Assembly (NCBI GenBank): GCA_963728845.1
Contig: CAVSLS010000041.1
Location: forward strand, 124,001-188,000
DNA length: 64,000 nt
Direction: 5' to 3'
Origin: Bog-473 sp963728845
GTDB taxonomy: Bacteria; Actinomycetota; Acidimicrobiia; Acidimicrobiales; RAAP-2
A model generated the notes under the pieces. The model did not search any database, was not told the origin of the DNA, and saw nothing but the letters and a program-made list of their open reading frames with translations. Each line of letters begins with the position of its first letter. Position 1 is the first letter of the stretch. A program made the translations under genes and the position numbers. Below, piece after piece: positions 8,850 through 17,018 of the stretch.

Positions 8850-9953
8850 GTGGGACACATGGCAATGGGCAACCGTCCGGAGGTACAGACCGCACCGGCG
8901 CCCATTGCGGCCCTGGACGTGTCGTTGCTGGCCCAGCAGCTCGCGACAGCCCTGGCACGGGTGCCCTTCCGCCGTCCCTTCGAGGGTCCGTCCTCACTCC
9001 TGCCGAATCTGGGGATCTCGGTCACCCGGGAGGTGATCCGTTCCTTCATGGGTTACGCCTCGTCGTTGCGCATTCCCGAATTCCGGTCCCTCGAGCTCGT
9101 GTTGGACGAGATCTGCCAATGGATCATGCCGCCTTTCGTCCGTTCCCTCGACGTCGAGAGCCACTCCACGGAGTTCGGCGGCGTGCCGGGCATCCTCTAC
9201 GTGCCTCGCCACCGCCGACCCGTGGGAGTGATCCTCTACCTCCACGGTGGCGGGTACATCGGCACGTCGCCCACGATGTATGCGTTCTTCACGGCGCGGC
9301 TGTGCCGGGAGACCGAGTGCGCGATGTTCGTCGCCGACTATCGGCTGGCGCCGGAGTTCCCCTACCCGGCCGGGGCCGAGGACGCCTCGGCCGCCTATGC
9401 GGAGCTCGTCGCCTTGGGCATCCCCCGCGAGCGCATCTTCCTCGCCGGCGACTCGGGTGGTGGCGGCCTGGCCAACACTCTTCTGCTCGAGCGCCCCGAG
9501 CACCTCGATCCGGTCCGTCCCGCGGGATTGGTGCTGTTCTCGCCCGAAGTCGATCTGCGACTGGACGAGCCCTCGGTGACCGAGAACGCGGACCGAGACA
9601 TCCTGCCGTGGAACATCCCGACGACCGCATATCTCCACGGGACCGATGCCTCCAGCCAGCCCGTTGCTCCGTTACGGGCAGACCTGGGCGCCTTTCCCCC
9701 TACCTGCGTCACCTGGGGGGCCGACGAGATGTTCCGCGACCCCATTCGGCGCTACGTCCAGCGCCTGCGGGAGGCCGGGGTCCCCACCGACGCCCGGGAG
9801 TTCGAGGGGATGTTCCACGTCTTCCAGATCCTCATGCCCTGGGCCGAGGACAGCCGGGAGGCTTTCCGTCACGTCCGCACCTTCATCCATCGCGTCGTCG
9901 CCGCAGCTCCCCCGCTTGCTGCCACCACGTTGACCCGCAAGCTCGTGGCGTAG
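8850..9953 (+). CDS. Alpha/beta hydrolase, hormone-sensitive-lipase type esterase
   Basis: A 367-residue carboxylesterase. The oxyanion motif LHGGGY is at about residue 130, the nucleophile motif AGDSGGGG follows some 75 residues later, the acid residue lies in TWGADEMF and the histidine in EGMFHVFQ. All members of the HSL catalytic machinery are thus present. The first 90 residues or so form the helical cap region. A GTG at 8850 is used as start; ATGs two and four codons later are equally possible. The gene stands 63 nt before the arylsulfatase gene on the same strand. An esterase acting on a conjugated or esterified compound fits the catabolic setting (inference). Confidence 0.9.
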   Translation: MGHMAMGNRPEVQTAPAPIAALDVSLLAQQLATALARVPFRRPFEGPSSLLPNLGISVTREVIRSFMGYASSLRIPEFRSLELVLDEICQWIMPPFVRSLDVESHSTEFGGVPGILYVPRHRRPVGVILYLHGGGYIGTSPTMYAFFTARLCRETECAMFVADYRLAPEFPYPAGAEDASAAYAELVALGIPRERIFLAGDSGGGGLANTLLLERPEHLDPVRPAGLVLFSPEVDLRLDEPSVTENADRDILPWNIPTTAYLHGTDASSQPVAPLRADLGAFPPTCVTWGADEMFRDPIRRYVQRLREAGVPTDAREFEGMFHVFQILMPWAEDSREAFRHVRTFIHRVVAAAPPLAATTLTRKLVA

Positions 9954-10016
9954 AGCAGCGCTGCACGCCGGTCCGCCAAGAGGCAGCATGTGCCTCCCAA
10001 CGGGCAAGGAGCAGCG

Positions 10017-11594
10017 ATGAGCGAACCAAGGGCAGATGATGTCACCGGAGACCGAGATGGCGCGGGTGTCGACCCCGTCACGGGCGCCACCCACGTGCCC
10101 GCCCCCAACCGCGAGCCCACCTTCGTGGTCCCCCATCGCGACGGGGTGGCGGCCTCCAAGATGGCGGAGTTCATCTCGCGTACGGGGCGGCGGCCCAACG
10201 TCGTCGTCATCTTGATGGACGACGTCGGCTGGGGGGACTTCGGTTGTTACGGCGGAGGGATCGCGGTGGGGGCACCGACCCCCAACGTCGATCGCATCGC
10301 CCGGGACGGTTTGCTCCTCACGTCGTGCTACAGCGAGCCCTCGTGCACACCGACGAGAGCGTCCATCGTGACGGGCCGGCTCCCGATGCGGCACGGCCTG
10401 CTGGTGCCACCGATGTACGGCATGCCCGGCGGGCTCAGCGGGGAGATCACGCTCCCTCAGCTCCTCTCGGATGCGGGATACGTGACGCAGGCAGTCGGAA
10501 AGTGGCACATGGGCGAGAACCACGAGAGCCAGCCGCAGAACGTCGGCTTCGACGACTTCTACGGCTTCCTGTCGGTCTCGGACATGTACACGGAGTGGCG
10601 CGACCCGTACTTCTTTCCCGAGGTCGTCTACAGCGAGGACCGCACCGAGTGGGTGCGTAACATGCCGTTCAACAAGTGCTTCGTGCACGGAAGGCGGAAC
10701 GGGCCGCTCGAAGAAGTCGAGGAGGTGACCGTCCCGGTGCTGTCGCTCCTGGACGACAAGTGGTGCGCGTACTCCGAACGGTTCATTGAGCGCATGGCGG
10801 GATCACCGGATCCCTGGTTCCTCTACCACTGCACCCGGGGGGCTCACTTCGACAACTACCCCCACCCCGACTTCCTGGGGCGCTCCCCGGCCCGGCATCC
10901 CTACAAGGACGCGATCGTCGAGTTGGACGACATCTGCGGCCGGTTGGTCGCCGCGCTCGAGCGGACCGGACAGCTCGAGTCGACGATGGTGGTGATCTCG
11001 TCGGACAACGGCCCGGAGATGGAGACCTGGCCCGATTCCGCGTTCACGCCTTTCCGCTGTGCCAAGGGGTCGACTTGGGAAGGCGGGGTTCGTGTCCCCG
11101 CTATCGTGTCGTGGCCGGGCATGATCCCCCGTGGGCGCACCAGCGACGGCCTCGTCCATCTCCTCGACCTGTTCGCAACTTGCCTGTCCATGGCGGAGGC
11201 GGCCGATCGGATACCGACCGACCGCTACGTCGACGCGGTCGACCAGCTGTCCTTCTTCCTCGCCGACGACGATCGCGAGGCGGTGTCGAACCGCAAGTAC
11301 CAGCACTACTGGTTGACTTCGCAGTACTCGGCGCTGCGGGTCGGCGAATACAAGTACCTGACCTCTTCCATCTCGGACAACGACACCGACGTCCTCAACC
11401 CCGGTGGCTTCACGGGGGTCGTGCAGCGTTACGGGTACGGCCGTCTCTACAACCTCTACCTGGATCCGAAGGAGACGCGGTCGTACATGATCAGGAAGCT
11501 CGTGTACATCGATGCCATCATCGGCGAGATCGCCCGGCACCACGGCACGTTTCGCGAGTGGCCGAACAAACCGGCGCCGACCGTCGCCGGTTGA
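10017..11594 (+). CDS. Type I arylsulfatase (formylglycine-dependent)
   Basis: A 525-residue sulfatase hydrolysing a sulfate ester. The metal-binding LMDDVGWGDFG is at about 66-76. The modification motif CTPTRASIVTGR starts at Cys110, which maturation enzymes convert to formylglycine in this family. KWHMG and SDNGPE supply further active-site residues. The ATG at 10017 has AAGGAG five bases upstream, so it is preferred over the ATG at 9990. No signal peptide is visible, so a cytoplasmic enzyme is likely, and the conjugate would have to be imported. With the esterase upstream it may strip conjugates from a hydrophobic substrate (inference). Confidence 0.93.
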   Translation: MSEPRADDVTGDRDGAGVDPVTGATHVPAPNREPTFVVPHRDGVAASKMAEFISRTGRRPNVVVILMDDVGWGDFGCYGGGIAVGAPTPNVDRIARDGLLLTSCYSEPSCTPTRASIVTGRLPMRHGLLVPPMYGMPGGLSGEITLPQLLSDAGYVTQAVGKWHMGENHESQPQNVGFDDFYGFLSVSDMYTEWRDPYFFPEVVYSEDRTEWVRNMPFNKCFVHGRRNGPLEEVEEVTVPVLSLLDDKWCAYSERFIERMAGSPDPWFLYHCTRGAHFDNYPHPDFLGRSPARHPYKDAIVELDDICGRLVAALERTGQLESTMVVISSDNGPEMETWPDSAFTPFRCAKGSTWEGGVRVPAIVSWPGMIPRGRTSDGLVHLLDLFATCLSMAEAADRIPTDRYVDAVDQLSFFLADDDREAVSNRKYQHYWLTSQYSALRVGEYKYLTSSISDNDTDVLNPGGFTGVVQRYGYGRLYNLYLDPKETRSYMIRKLVYIDAIIGEIARHHGTFREWPNKPAPTVAG

Positions 11595-11636
11595 ACGGCG
11601 GGCAGCAGGGTCCTCCGGCGCAGGCGCCGGGCGCGC

Positions 11637-12938
11637 TCAGGGTCGGCCGAGCTCGTCCGCCGCCTTGCGCAGGTCTGCCCGGAAATCAGGGTGCGCGATC
11701 TCGACGAGCAGATGGGCGCGCTCGCTCACCGTCAGACCCGTGAGCTCCGCCGCGCCGTACTCGGTGATGACGACGCCCGTGTGGTGGCGCGGCGTCGAGA
11801 CGACCGACCCTTCGGGGAGCAGCCCGACGATGCGCGACACGACCTCGCCCTCGTGGACCGCGGTCGAATGGAGGCAGATGAGGGAGTGCGCATCGAGGTG
11901 CAGCTCGGCGGCAGCGACGAAGTCCTCGTGTCCGCCAACACCCGAGATCTGCTTGCCGCCGATGTTGTCGGCCACGACCTGGCCGTAGAGGTCGACCGAC
12001 AGCGCACCATTGATGGAGACCAGGTTCGCGTTCCGGGCGATGACCGTGGGGTCGTTGATCGTCTCGACCGGTAGGAAGGCGACGTCGGCGTTGCCATCCA
12101 GCCACCCGTAGAGCTCCGGGGTCCCGAGCGCGAACGTCGTGACGGAGACCCCGTCGAAGACCCTCTTGGCATCGTTGGTCACTTTGCCCGCCTGGTGGAG
12201 CCGCATGAGTCCGTTGGTGAACATCTCGGAGTGGACGCCGAACCCGCCCAGCGGGCCCTTGGCCAATTCGGTGGCCACGATGTTGGGGATGGCGCCGATG
12301 CCGGTCTGCAGGGTCGACCCGCTCCTCACATAGGCCAGCGCGTTACGGGCGATCGCCTCGTCCACCTCGTCGGTCGGGGGCTCGGTGAGGGCGAACGGGG
12401 CCGCGTTCGTCTCGACCAGCACGTCGATCACGTCGAGCGCGATGGTGTTGTCGAACTCGGGCGGCAAGCTCCTCGTGCGGGGCAAGTTGGGGTTGACCTC
12501 GACGATGAGGAGGCGGTCTGGGTCTTCGCCGGCCCTGATCAGCTCGGGCCTCGTGGCACCCATGTGGAGCGAAAGGTTCACCCTGCCGTCATCGTCCGGT
12601 GGGGCTGCCTGCACCACCATGACTCGGGGCGCGAACTTGGCCAGGATCGGCGCCATCTGGCGGAAGCCCCCGGGGACGAGCTCGACGTGGTGACCCATTG
12701 CATGGAGCAGCCGTTCAGCCGGTCCGAAGAAGCCGCAGCGGTAGGTCACGCCGGGCTTGGTGAAGACCTCGTAGAAGTTCAGGCACAACGCTCCCCCCAG
12801 CTGCAGGTCCTGCCAGTCGTCCCGGGCGGCCAAAGCCGTGAGCAACCTGTCCGGGTTGGCCGGACCCAGACCGAATCCGATCATGTCGACCGGCCGGATC
12901 ATCGAGACGGCTTCCTCGGCGGTGCACACAACTGGCAT
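11637..12938 (-). CDS. Acetyl-CoA hydrolase/transferase-family (4-hydroxybutyrate CoA-transferase-like) protein
   Basis: A 433-residue class I CoA-transferase. Recognisable parts are LQTGIGAIPN, GVHSEMFTNG (which carries a conserved glutamate, probably the one forming the glutamyl-CoA intermediate) and GVGGHEDF with ADNIGGKQISG near the C-terminus. Together they match the family that moves CoA between acetyl-CoA or butyryl-CoA and hydroxy or short-chain acids. The ATG at 12938 begins the conserved region; the longer open frame to 13001 adds nothing recognisable. A DosR-like box lies 37-50 nt upstream (12975-12988), so it may belong to the hypoxic regulon to its right rather than to the catabolic cluster to its left. 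Confidence 0.85.
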   Translation of the reverse strand: MPVVCTAEEAVSMIRPVDMIGFGLGPANPDRLLTALAARDDWQDLQLGGALCLNFYEVFTKPGVTYRCGFFGPAERLLHAMGHHVELVPGGFRQMAPILAKFAPRVMVVQAAPPDDDGRVNLSLHMGATRPELIRAGEDPDRLLIVEVNPNLPRTRSLPPEFDNTIALDVIDVLVETNAAPFALTEPPTDEVDEAIARNALAYVRSGSTLQTGIGAIPNIVATELAKGPLGGFGVHSEMFTNGLMRLHQAGKVTNDAKRVFDGVSVTTFALGTPELYGWLDGNADVAFLPVETINDPTVIARNANLVSINGALSVDLYGQVVADNIGGKQISGVGGHEDFVAAAELHLDAHSLICLHSTAVHEGEVVSRIVGLLPEGSVVSTPRHHTGVVITEYGAAELTGLTVSERAHLLVEIAHPDFRADLRKAADELGRP

Positions 12939-12974
12939 GGCCCCCACTCTGGCACCCGACGGTGCTGCTGACCA

Positions 12975-12988
12975 CGGCCTTTGGTCCC
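12975..12988 (-). promoter_or_regulatory. DosR-like box (site 1)
   Basis: On the minus strand this reads GGGAC-CAAA-GGCCG, nine of ten half-site bases of the consensus GGGAC-N4-GGCCC seen beside neighbouring genes. It sits 37 nt upstream of the CoA-transferase start, and on the other side about 290 nt before the CBS gene. A weaker relative, GTTAC-TTTT-GGCTC, is at 13016-13029. Confidence 0.5.
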
Positions 12989-13095
12989 GAGCGGCGACCA
13001 CTCGGGGCGCAATCCGTTACTTTTGGCTCTAGCCCCATGGGGGCCCGGTCCGCAGAATGACTGGGACACCCTCCTCTTCCCAGACAACGGTGCTT

Positions 13096-13132
13096 GGAGA
13101 ATGGCGGCCACCCCCCTCGGTCGCCATTTTCC
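13096..13132 (+). other. 14-bp hairpin in the leader region of the CBS gene
   Basis: GGAGAATGGCGGCC (13096-13109) pairs with GGTCGCCATTTTCC (13119-13132) around a 9-nt C-rich loop. The only two deviations become G-U pairs in RNA. The hairpin lies 145 nt upstream of the CBS gene start. It could be a structured leader, an attenuator or a terminator. It lacks a T-run, so a classic intrinsic terminator is unlikely. The rest of 12939-13277 shows no open frame worth calling. Confidence 0.5.
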
Positions 13133-13277
13133 AATTGCGGGGTTCGTCGGCTCGCTCGGAGCACCGGGAGTCGGGAGGAGCACCTCGCTTTGGCCGGCCG
13201 GGGCCCCGTCCCCGGGTACTGTCGGACCGGGCGACGGAGCTGCCGCCCGGCAATCGCAACCCACGGCAGGGGTCCCC

Positions 13278-13757
13278 ATGAGCAACCGTTCCTTCGAAGG
13301 CCTCGACGCGACTCTCGGCGGCATGCACCTGCGCCCGCCGACGTCCGTGTCCGCGTCGGACTCCCTGGCCACCGTCGCCGCGGCCATGGTCAGCGACGGC
13401 GTCTCGTGCGCCATCGTGGAGGAGGCGCCCCTGCGCGTGGTCACCGAGCTCGACCTCGTGCGCGGATTGGCCCAGGGATTGCGGCCCGAGGACGAGGTCG
13501 CCGCCGTCGCCTCGGAACACCCGAACTGGGCGCCTCCCTCGGCCAGCGTCGCCGAGGCGGCCGCGCTCATGGTCAGCCTCGGTATCCGGCACCTCGTGGT
13601 GCTCGACATCACGGATCGCCCGAGCGGCGTCGTCTCCATGGCCGAGCTGTTCGACGTGCTCGTCCGCTCCCAAGAGCCGATGGCGCTCTACGCGAAATTC
13701 GCGGACATCATGCTGCACAACGGGAGTGAGACCGCGCAGCCGCCCCGATTGGACTGA
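13278..13757 (+). CDS. Tandem CBS-domain protein, hypoxic-response-protein-like
   Basis: A 159-residue protein of two CBS motifs and little else. The first (RPPTSVSASDSLATVAAAMV to VVTELDLVRGL) and the second (PNWAPPSASVAEAAALMVSLGIRHLVV to GVVSMAELFDVL) form one Bateman module that would bind an adenine nucleotide. The size and stand-alone architecture match mycobacterial Hrp1 (Rv2626c), a DosR-regulon member. The ATG at 13278 follows a GCAGGGG ribosome site. The long leader carries a 14-bp hairpin. Hypoxic function is inferred from family and neighbours. Confidence 0.85.
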   Translation: MSNRSFEGLDATLGGMHLRPPTSVSASDSLATVAAAMVSDGVSCAIVEEAPLRVVTELDLVRGLAQGLRPEDEVAAVASEHPNWAPPSASVAEAAALMVSLGIRHLVVLDITDRPSGVVSMAELFDVLVRSQEPMALYAKFADIMLHNGSETAQPPRLD

Positions 13758-13791
13758 GAGACCGGCGGAAATTGGTCGAGCGCCGGGTCGT

Positions 13792-14121
13792 TCAACCCCG
13801 GGTGATGACGGCCTGGGCGGCCTCGAACGCCTTCTTGATGTCCTCCACGAGCTGCTGGAACCCCTCGCGCAGGGTGTCGGCGTTGGCCGCCGCATCGTGG
13901 CGCGCATCAGAGAGCTTCGAGAACGCGGCCAGGCACACGTTCTGCGCCAGGTCGACCTGTTTGATGGCTCGCTCTCGGACGTCGAGCTTGGCCAGCTCCG
14001 CCTGGACCTTGAGCTCGTCGATCCGGGCCCGCCACTCCTCCAGTGTGCGGCTCACCGACTCCATCACCTCTGCCGTCTCCCCTTCCTGGGCGGCAGCTGA
14101 ACCCGATGGGACCTTCGACAT
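13792..14121 (-). CDS. Small coiled-coil protein of unknown function
   Basis: A 109-residue protein, almost entirely charged amphipathic helix (EVMESVSRTLEEWRARIDEL onward, then KQVDLAQNV and AFSKLSDARHDAAANADTLREGFQQLVEDI). It resembles phasin-like or stress-associated coiled-coil proteins, but I cannot assign it to a family. It is convergent with the CBS gene and has a DosR-like box 64-77 nt upstream of its start. Induction under the same conditions as its neighbours is therefore likely (inference). Confidence 0.7.
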   Translation of the reverse strand: MSKVPSGSAAAQEGETAEVMESVSRTLEEWRARIDELKVQAELAKLDVRERAIKQVDLAQNVCLAAFSKLSDARHDAAANADTLREGFQQLVEDIKKAFEAAQAVITRG

Positions 14122-14184
14122 GGCGATCCTCCGATCTCTGTGCCCTTCTGGGATCAGCCTGCATCCGTTCGGGCGCAGGTGCTA

Positions 14185-14198
14185 GGGCCGAAGGTCCC
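14185..14198 (-). promoter_or_regulatory. DosR-like box (site 2)
   Basis: The minus strand reads GGGAC-CTTC-GGCCC followed by TA, the best copy in the window. It is 64 nt upstream of the coiled-coil gene start, at a spacing suited to an activator. A strong hairpin, CCCCGC-CCG-GCGGGG (14196-14210), directly abuts it. No convincing gene is seen in the remaining 14199-14396. Confidence 0.6.
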
Positions 14199-14396
14199 CG
14201 CCCGGCGGGGCCTCTGCCCGGCTCGCCCCCGTTATCGGCTTGCAGCGGGTGGGATCTCCGCTCGCGCGACGCGGGATCTCGGAGAGCGTCAACCCGACCT
14301 CACCGAGGTGGTACGGGCTCACCGAAGATCTGGCCGTGCGATGCGTCTTGCGCGTGACCTGGCGTGACGTCGGGTGATGCGAGAAGCCTGTCCCTA

Positions 14397-14410
14397 GGGT
14401 CGAACGTCTC
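14397..14410 (-). promoter_or_regulatory. DosR-like box (site 3, degenerate)
   Basis: The minus strand reads GAGAC-GTTC-GACCC then TA. It shares eight of ten half-site bases and the flanking TA with site 2. It overlaps the last codon of the APH-AAA gene, and no gene start lies close by, so it may be non-functional. Confidence 0.3.
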
Positions 14411-15921
14411 AACGCGGAAGGACGTCGGTCCCTCGACTCGCGCCACCGAGCACTCCGTCGAGTGCCCGAAGGGCCGACGACACGACCTTGGCCGCCCCGT
14501 CGACCGAGGAGTCGATCGGCGTCGCCGACGGCCAGACGTCCATCTTTCGGGCCATCAGCTCGCGCACCTGTGGCGTCGCCTCGGAATCGTCGCCGGTGGT
14601 CTCCCGCTCCCGGATCCGGGCGGCGGCGACCGAGTCGTCGCACGTGCAGCAGAGCTCCACGAGCTCGCTCCTGGTGTCCTGAGCGATTCGCCGGGCCGCG
14701 GCCCGCTGCGCGGCGTCGATCCACGACGCGTCGAGGATGACCGGGTCCCCGTGCTCCAGGAGCCGGCGGGCCCGGCCGAGGAGTTCCTCGTACACGGACC
14801 CGACGGCTTCGGGCGAGTAGCGGCCCGTTCCCGGTCCCGACGAATGCCGCGGCATTGAGCTCCGGGCCGCGGGCTGCAGTTCGCGGCGAATCTCATCCGA
14901 GCGCAGCAACGACCACCCCGTCTCCGCCGCCAACGCGGTTGCCAGCGTGCTCTTCCCCGTACCCGGCAACCCGCCCACCAGCACGACGGCCGGCCGGGCC
15001 CGGCGCAAGTGGCGCAACGCCAGCGCGTGCAGCGCGCGGGCGCGGCGCTCGGCGCCGTCCACGCCTTGCTCCCACTCCAGGCAGGCCACCTTGGCCCGCA
15101 CGTAGGCCCGCTGGGCGACGTAGTGGTCCAGGAGCGGCCGGGGCAGACGTTCGCCCGCGAGTGCCTCGTAGTGGAGCACGAACCGCTGAGCGGCATCGGG
15201 CCGTCCGAGCCGCTCGAGGTCCATGGCGAGGAAGGCGACGTCGGCACACACGTCGCCGTAGCGGAGGCGGTCGGAGAACTCGACGCAGTCGAGGATGCGG
15301 ACGCCGTCGTCGAGGCAGAACACGTCCTCCGCCTGGAGGTCGCCGTGGCCGTCGCAGACCCGTCCCTCGGCGACGCGCGCGTCCAGCATCGGGCCGTACC
15401 GCCGGAGCCAGCGCTGGACGCAGCGTGCGGATCTCCCGGTCCACGGCGGGGTCGAGGACGCTGCCGACGAAGCGTTCGGTCTCTTTGAAATTGTCCTGCC
15501 ACTGTCCCTCCAGAGCCGCCGGCGTGGCGGAGTCGGAAATGGCGGGGGAGCGCTCGGCACCGGCATGGAACGCCACCAGCTGGGCGGCCACCGCGCGCAG
15601 CCACCCCTCGACGTCCCCGCCTGCACGCACCAGCGTCGCCAGCCGGCGCTCGTCGGGCAGGGCGCGCATCACCACCATGTGATCGATCGGCTCGCCGTTC
15701 ATGACGATGTCGGCGACCCCCAGGTAGACGTCCGGCGCCAGCCGGCGATTCAGCTCGACCTCGCGCCGGCAGTCCGCCTCCCGGACCGAACGGTCGGTGA
15801 AGTCGAGAAAATCGAAATGGACCGGCTTGCGAAGCTTGTAGACCCGGTCACCGACGAAGACGAGGATTGAAATATGGGTCTCGACGACCCGCGCCGACGC
15901 GATCTTCCGGTCGTGCGTCAC
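14409..15921 (-). CDS. Two-domain kinase-like protein: aminoglycoside-phosphotransferase-like domain plus AAA P-loop domain (frameshifted)
   Basis: About 503 residues when repaired. The N-terminal half is an APH/choline-kinase-like fold (VYKLRKPVHFDFLDF; catalytic loop CDGHGDLQAEDV; DCVEFSDRLRYGDV). The C-terminal half is a zeta-toxin/AAA_33-type P-loop kinase (GGLPGTGKSTLA, then ILDASW). The same architecture and length occur in the DosR-regulon protein Rv2004c. The frames join if one base near 15420 is dropped. The gene starts 12 nt after the STAS gene, and DosR-like site 4 lies upstream of that operon. The substrate is unknown. Confidence 0.83.
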
Positions 15922-15933
15922 CTCGTCCGCCGG

Positions 15934-16284
15934 CTACGCGACGGTGGCGGCATCCCAGTCGAGGCGGCCGCCGGCGGCACGCACCTGCTCGTGCAGGCGA
16001 TGCATCACCGCCCAACCCGAGCGGGCGATCCGAAGGGAACTGGTGTCCAGGAAGAAGTCCCATCGTTCCTCGGCCATGCAGTCGCTGACCACGTCCATCA
16101 AGTTGGCGCCGGTCGACTCGTCCAGGACGCCTTCGAGCCGGATGACCACCGGTACTGCCGTCACATCGATCCACATCTCGAGCGCCACATCGTTGCGCCA
16201 GGCGCGCTCGGACTCCCGGACCGACCGCTCCACGTGCGGAGAAAGCCGATCCCACTGCGACCGCCGCTCGTCAAGGGCTGGCAT
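15934..16284 (-). CDS. STAS-domain-like protein (anti-sigma factor antagonist fold)
   Basis: A 116-residue protein. The segment PVVIRLEGVLDESTGANLMDVV to the region SSLRIARSGWAVMHRLHEQVRAAGGRLDW follows the alternating strand-helix pattern of STAS domains, with the expected Asp/Ser-rich loop (LDTSSL) where anti-sigma antagonists are phosphorylated. The ATG at 16284 has a GGAG-like site upstream; the longer frame to 16374 covers the repeated GCATCC leader. It is the first gene of a two-gene operon with the APH-AAA gene and has DosR-like site 4 in its promoter region. A role in partner switching is possible, but no anti-sigma kinase is in the window. Confidence 0.68.
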   Translation of the reverse strand: MPALDERRSQWDRLSPHVERSVRESERAWRNDVALEMWIDVTAVPVVIRLEGVLDESTGANLMDVVSDCMAEERWDFFLDTSSLRIARSGWAVMHRLHEQVRAAGGRLDWDAATVA

Positions 16285-16367
16285 GGCTGGCTCCCTTCTG
16301 TCCGTCTCGCGGCATCCCGGTGCATCCCGGTGCATCCGAGTGTCGGCGCGACGCTGCGCGCCGTGTA

Positions 16368-16381
16368 GGGCCAAAGGTCAC
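16368..16381 (-). promoter_or_regulatory. DosR-like box (site 4)
   Basis: The minus strand reads GTGAC-CTTT-GGCCC then TA, 84-97 nt upstream of the STAS gene. It is paired with site 5 on the other side of the same 372-nt divergent intergenic region (16285-16656). Confidence 0.55.
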
Positions 16382-16414
16382 AAGGGGAATTGGGGCCGCC
16401 CCGGTGCTCGGCTT

Positions 16415-16428
16415 GGGACCTCCGGCCC
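16415..16428 (+). promoter_or_regulatory. DosR-like box (site 5)
   Basis: The plus strand reads GGGAC-CTCC-GGCCC, a full match to both half-sites. It faces the small gene at 16657 and is 34 nt from the start of site 4, so the two divergent units would have a box each. Confidence 0.55.
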
Positions 16429-16656
16429 TGCCACGACCGCCACCGGTCGCTCATGCTGATGCAAGCAGCGACAGCACTGCCGGAACGTACGGCAGCACAG
16501 AGAGGAGGACGTCACGTGCAACCCACCCCTGGGGCGGGCCGTCGACATGGTCCTCCCCGCGAGTTGACGGACGCGTGGAATGTGAGACGCCGTTCCCAGG
16601 ACCGTGCCGGCCTCGCGGTCGTGGTCCCGCTGCCGAAGTCACCATGGAGCCGCCAC

Positions 16657-17004
16657 ATGTCGATGTACACCCAACTTCTCAGCGCCGCCATGGGACAGGG
16701 CCCACCGGATGCAGCGGCCGCCACCGAACGGGGCGCCATCGACGAGGTTCTGCAGTGCCGCGCCGAGCTCGAGAGTGCCCCGCCCGCGGCGGATCCCGAT
16801 GCGGTTTCCGCCGTCCTGGCGCTCGAGGTCGCCTACGACGTCGCCCTGCTCCGACTGGCCCGGCTGGTCGGCGTGGAGTCCGATCCCGACCGGTTCGAAC
16901 AGCCCCAGCTCGAGCGCGCCCGTGTGGAGGAGGCGCTGCGCAGCCGCGGGATCAGCCTCGAGCCGGCCGTGGGCGGCGAAGAGCACTCCTCGGCCACCCG
17001 GTAG
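16657..17004 (+). CDS. Small conserved-looking protein of unknown function
   Basis: A 115-residue helical protein (MSMYTQLLSAAMGQG to GISLEPAVGGEEHSSATR), rich in Ala, Glu and Arg, with no family I recognise. The ATG at 16657 has GGAG eight bases upstream. Longer in-frame starts back to 16390 would read through a promoter region and are rejected. It is convergent with the DevR-like gene (14 nt between stops) and downstream of DosR-like site 5, so it is probably another member of the regulon. Confidence 0.6.
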   Translation: MSMYTQLLSAAMGQGPPDAAAATERGAIDEVLQCRAELESAPPAADPDAVSAVLALEVAYDVALLRLARLVGVESDPDRFEQPQLERARVEEALRSRGISLEPAVGGEEHSSATR

Positions 17005-17018
17005 GGCGCGAGCAAGCC

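Noticed and set aside
13199..13212. GGGGC-CCCG-TCCCC as an eighth DosR-like site
   Set aside because: It is a generic G/C palindrome; the half-sites differ from the shared GGGAC/GGCCC pattern.
16311..16340. Short GCATCC repeats as a CRISPR or minisatellite
   Set aside because: Only three imperfect 10-nt units, without spacers of constant length; no CRISPR array or cas gene was seen anywhere.
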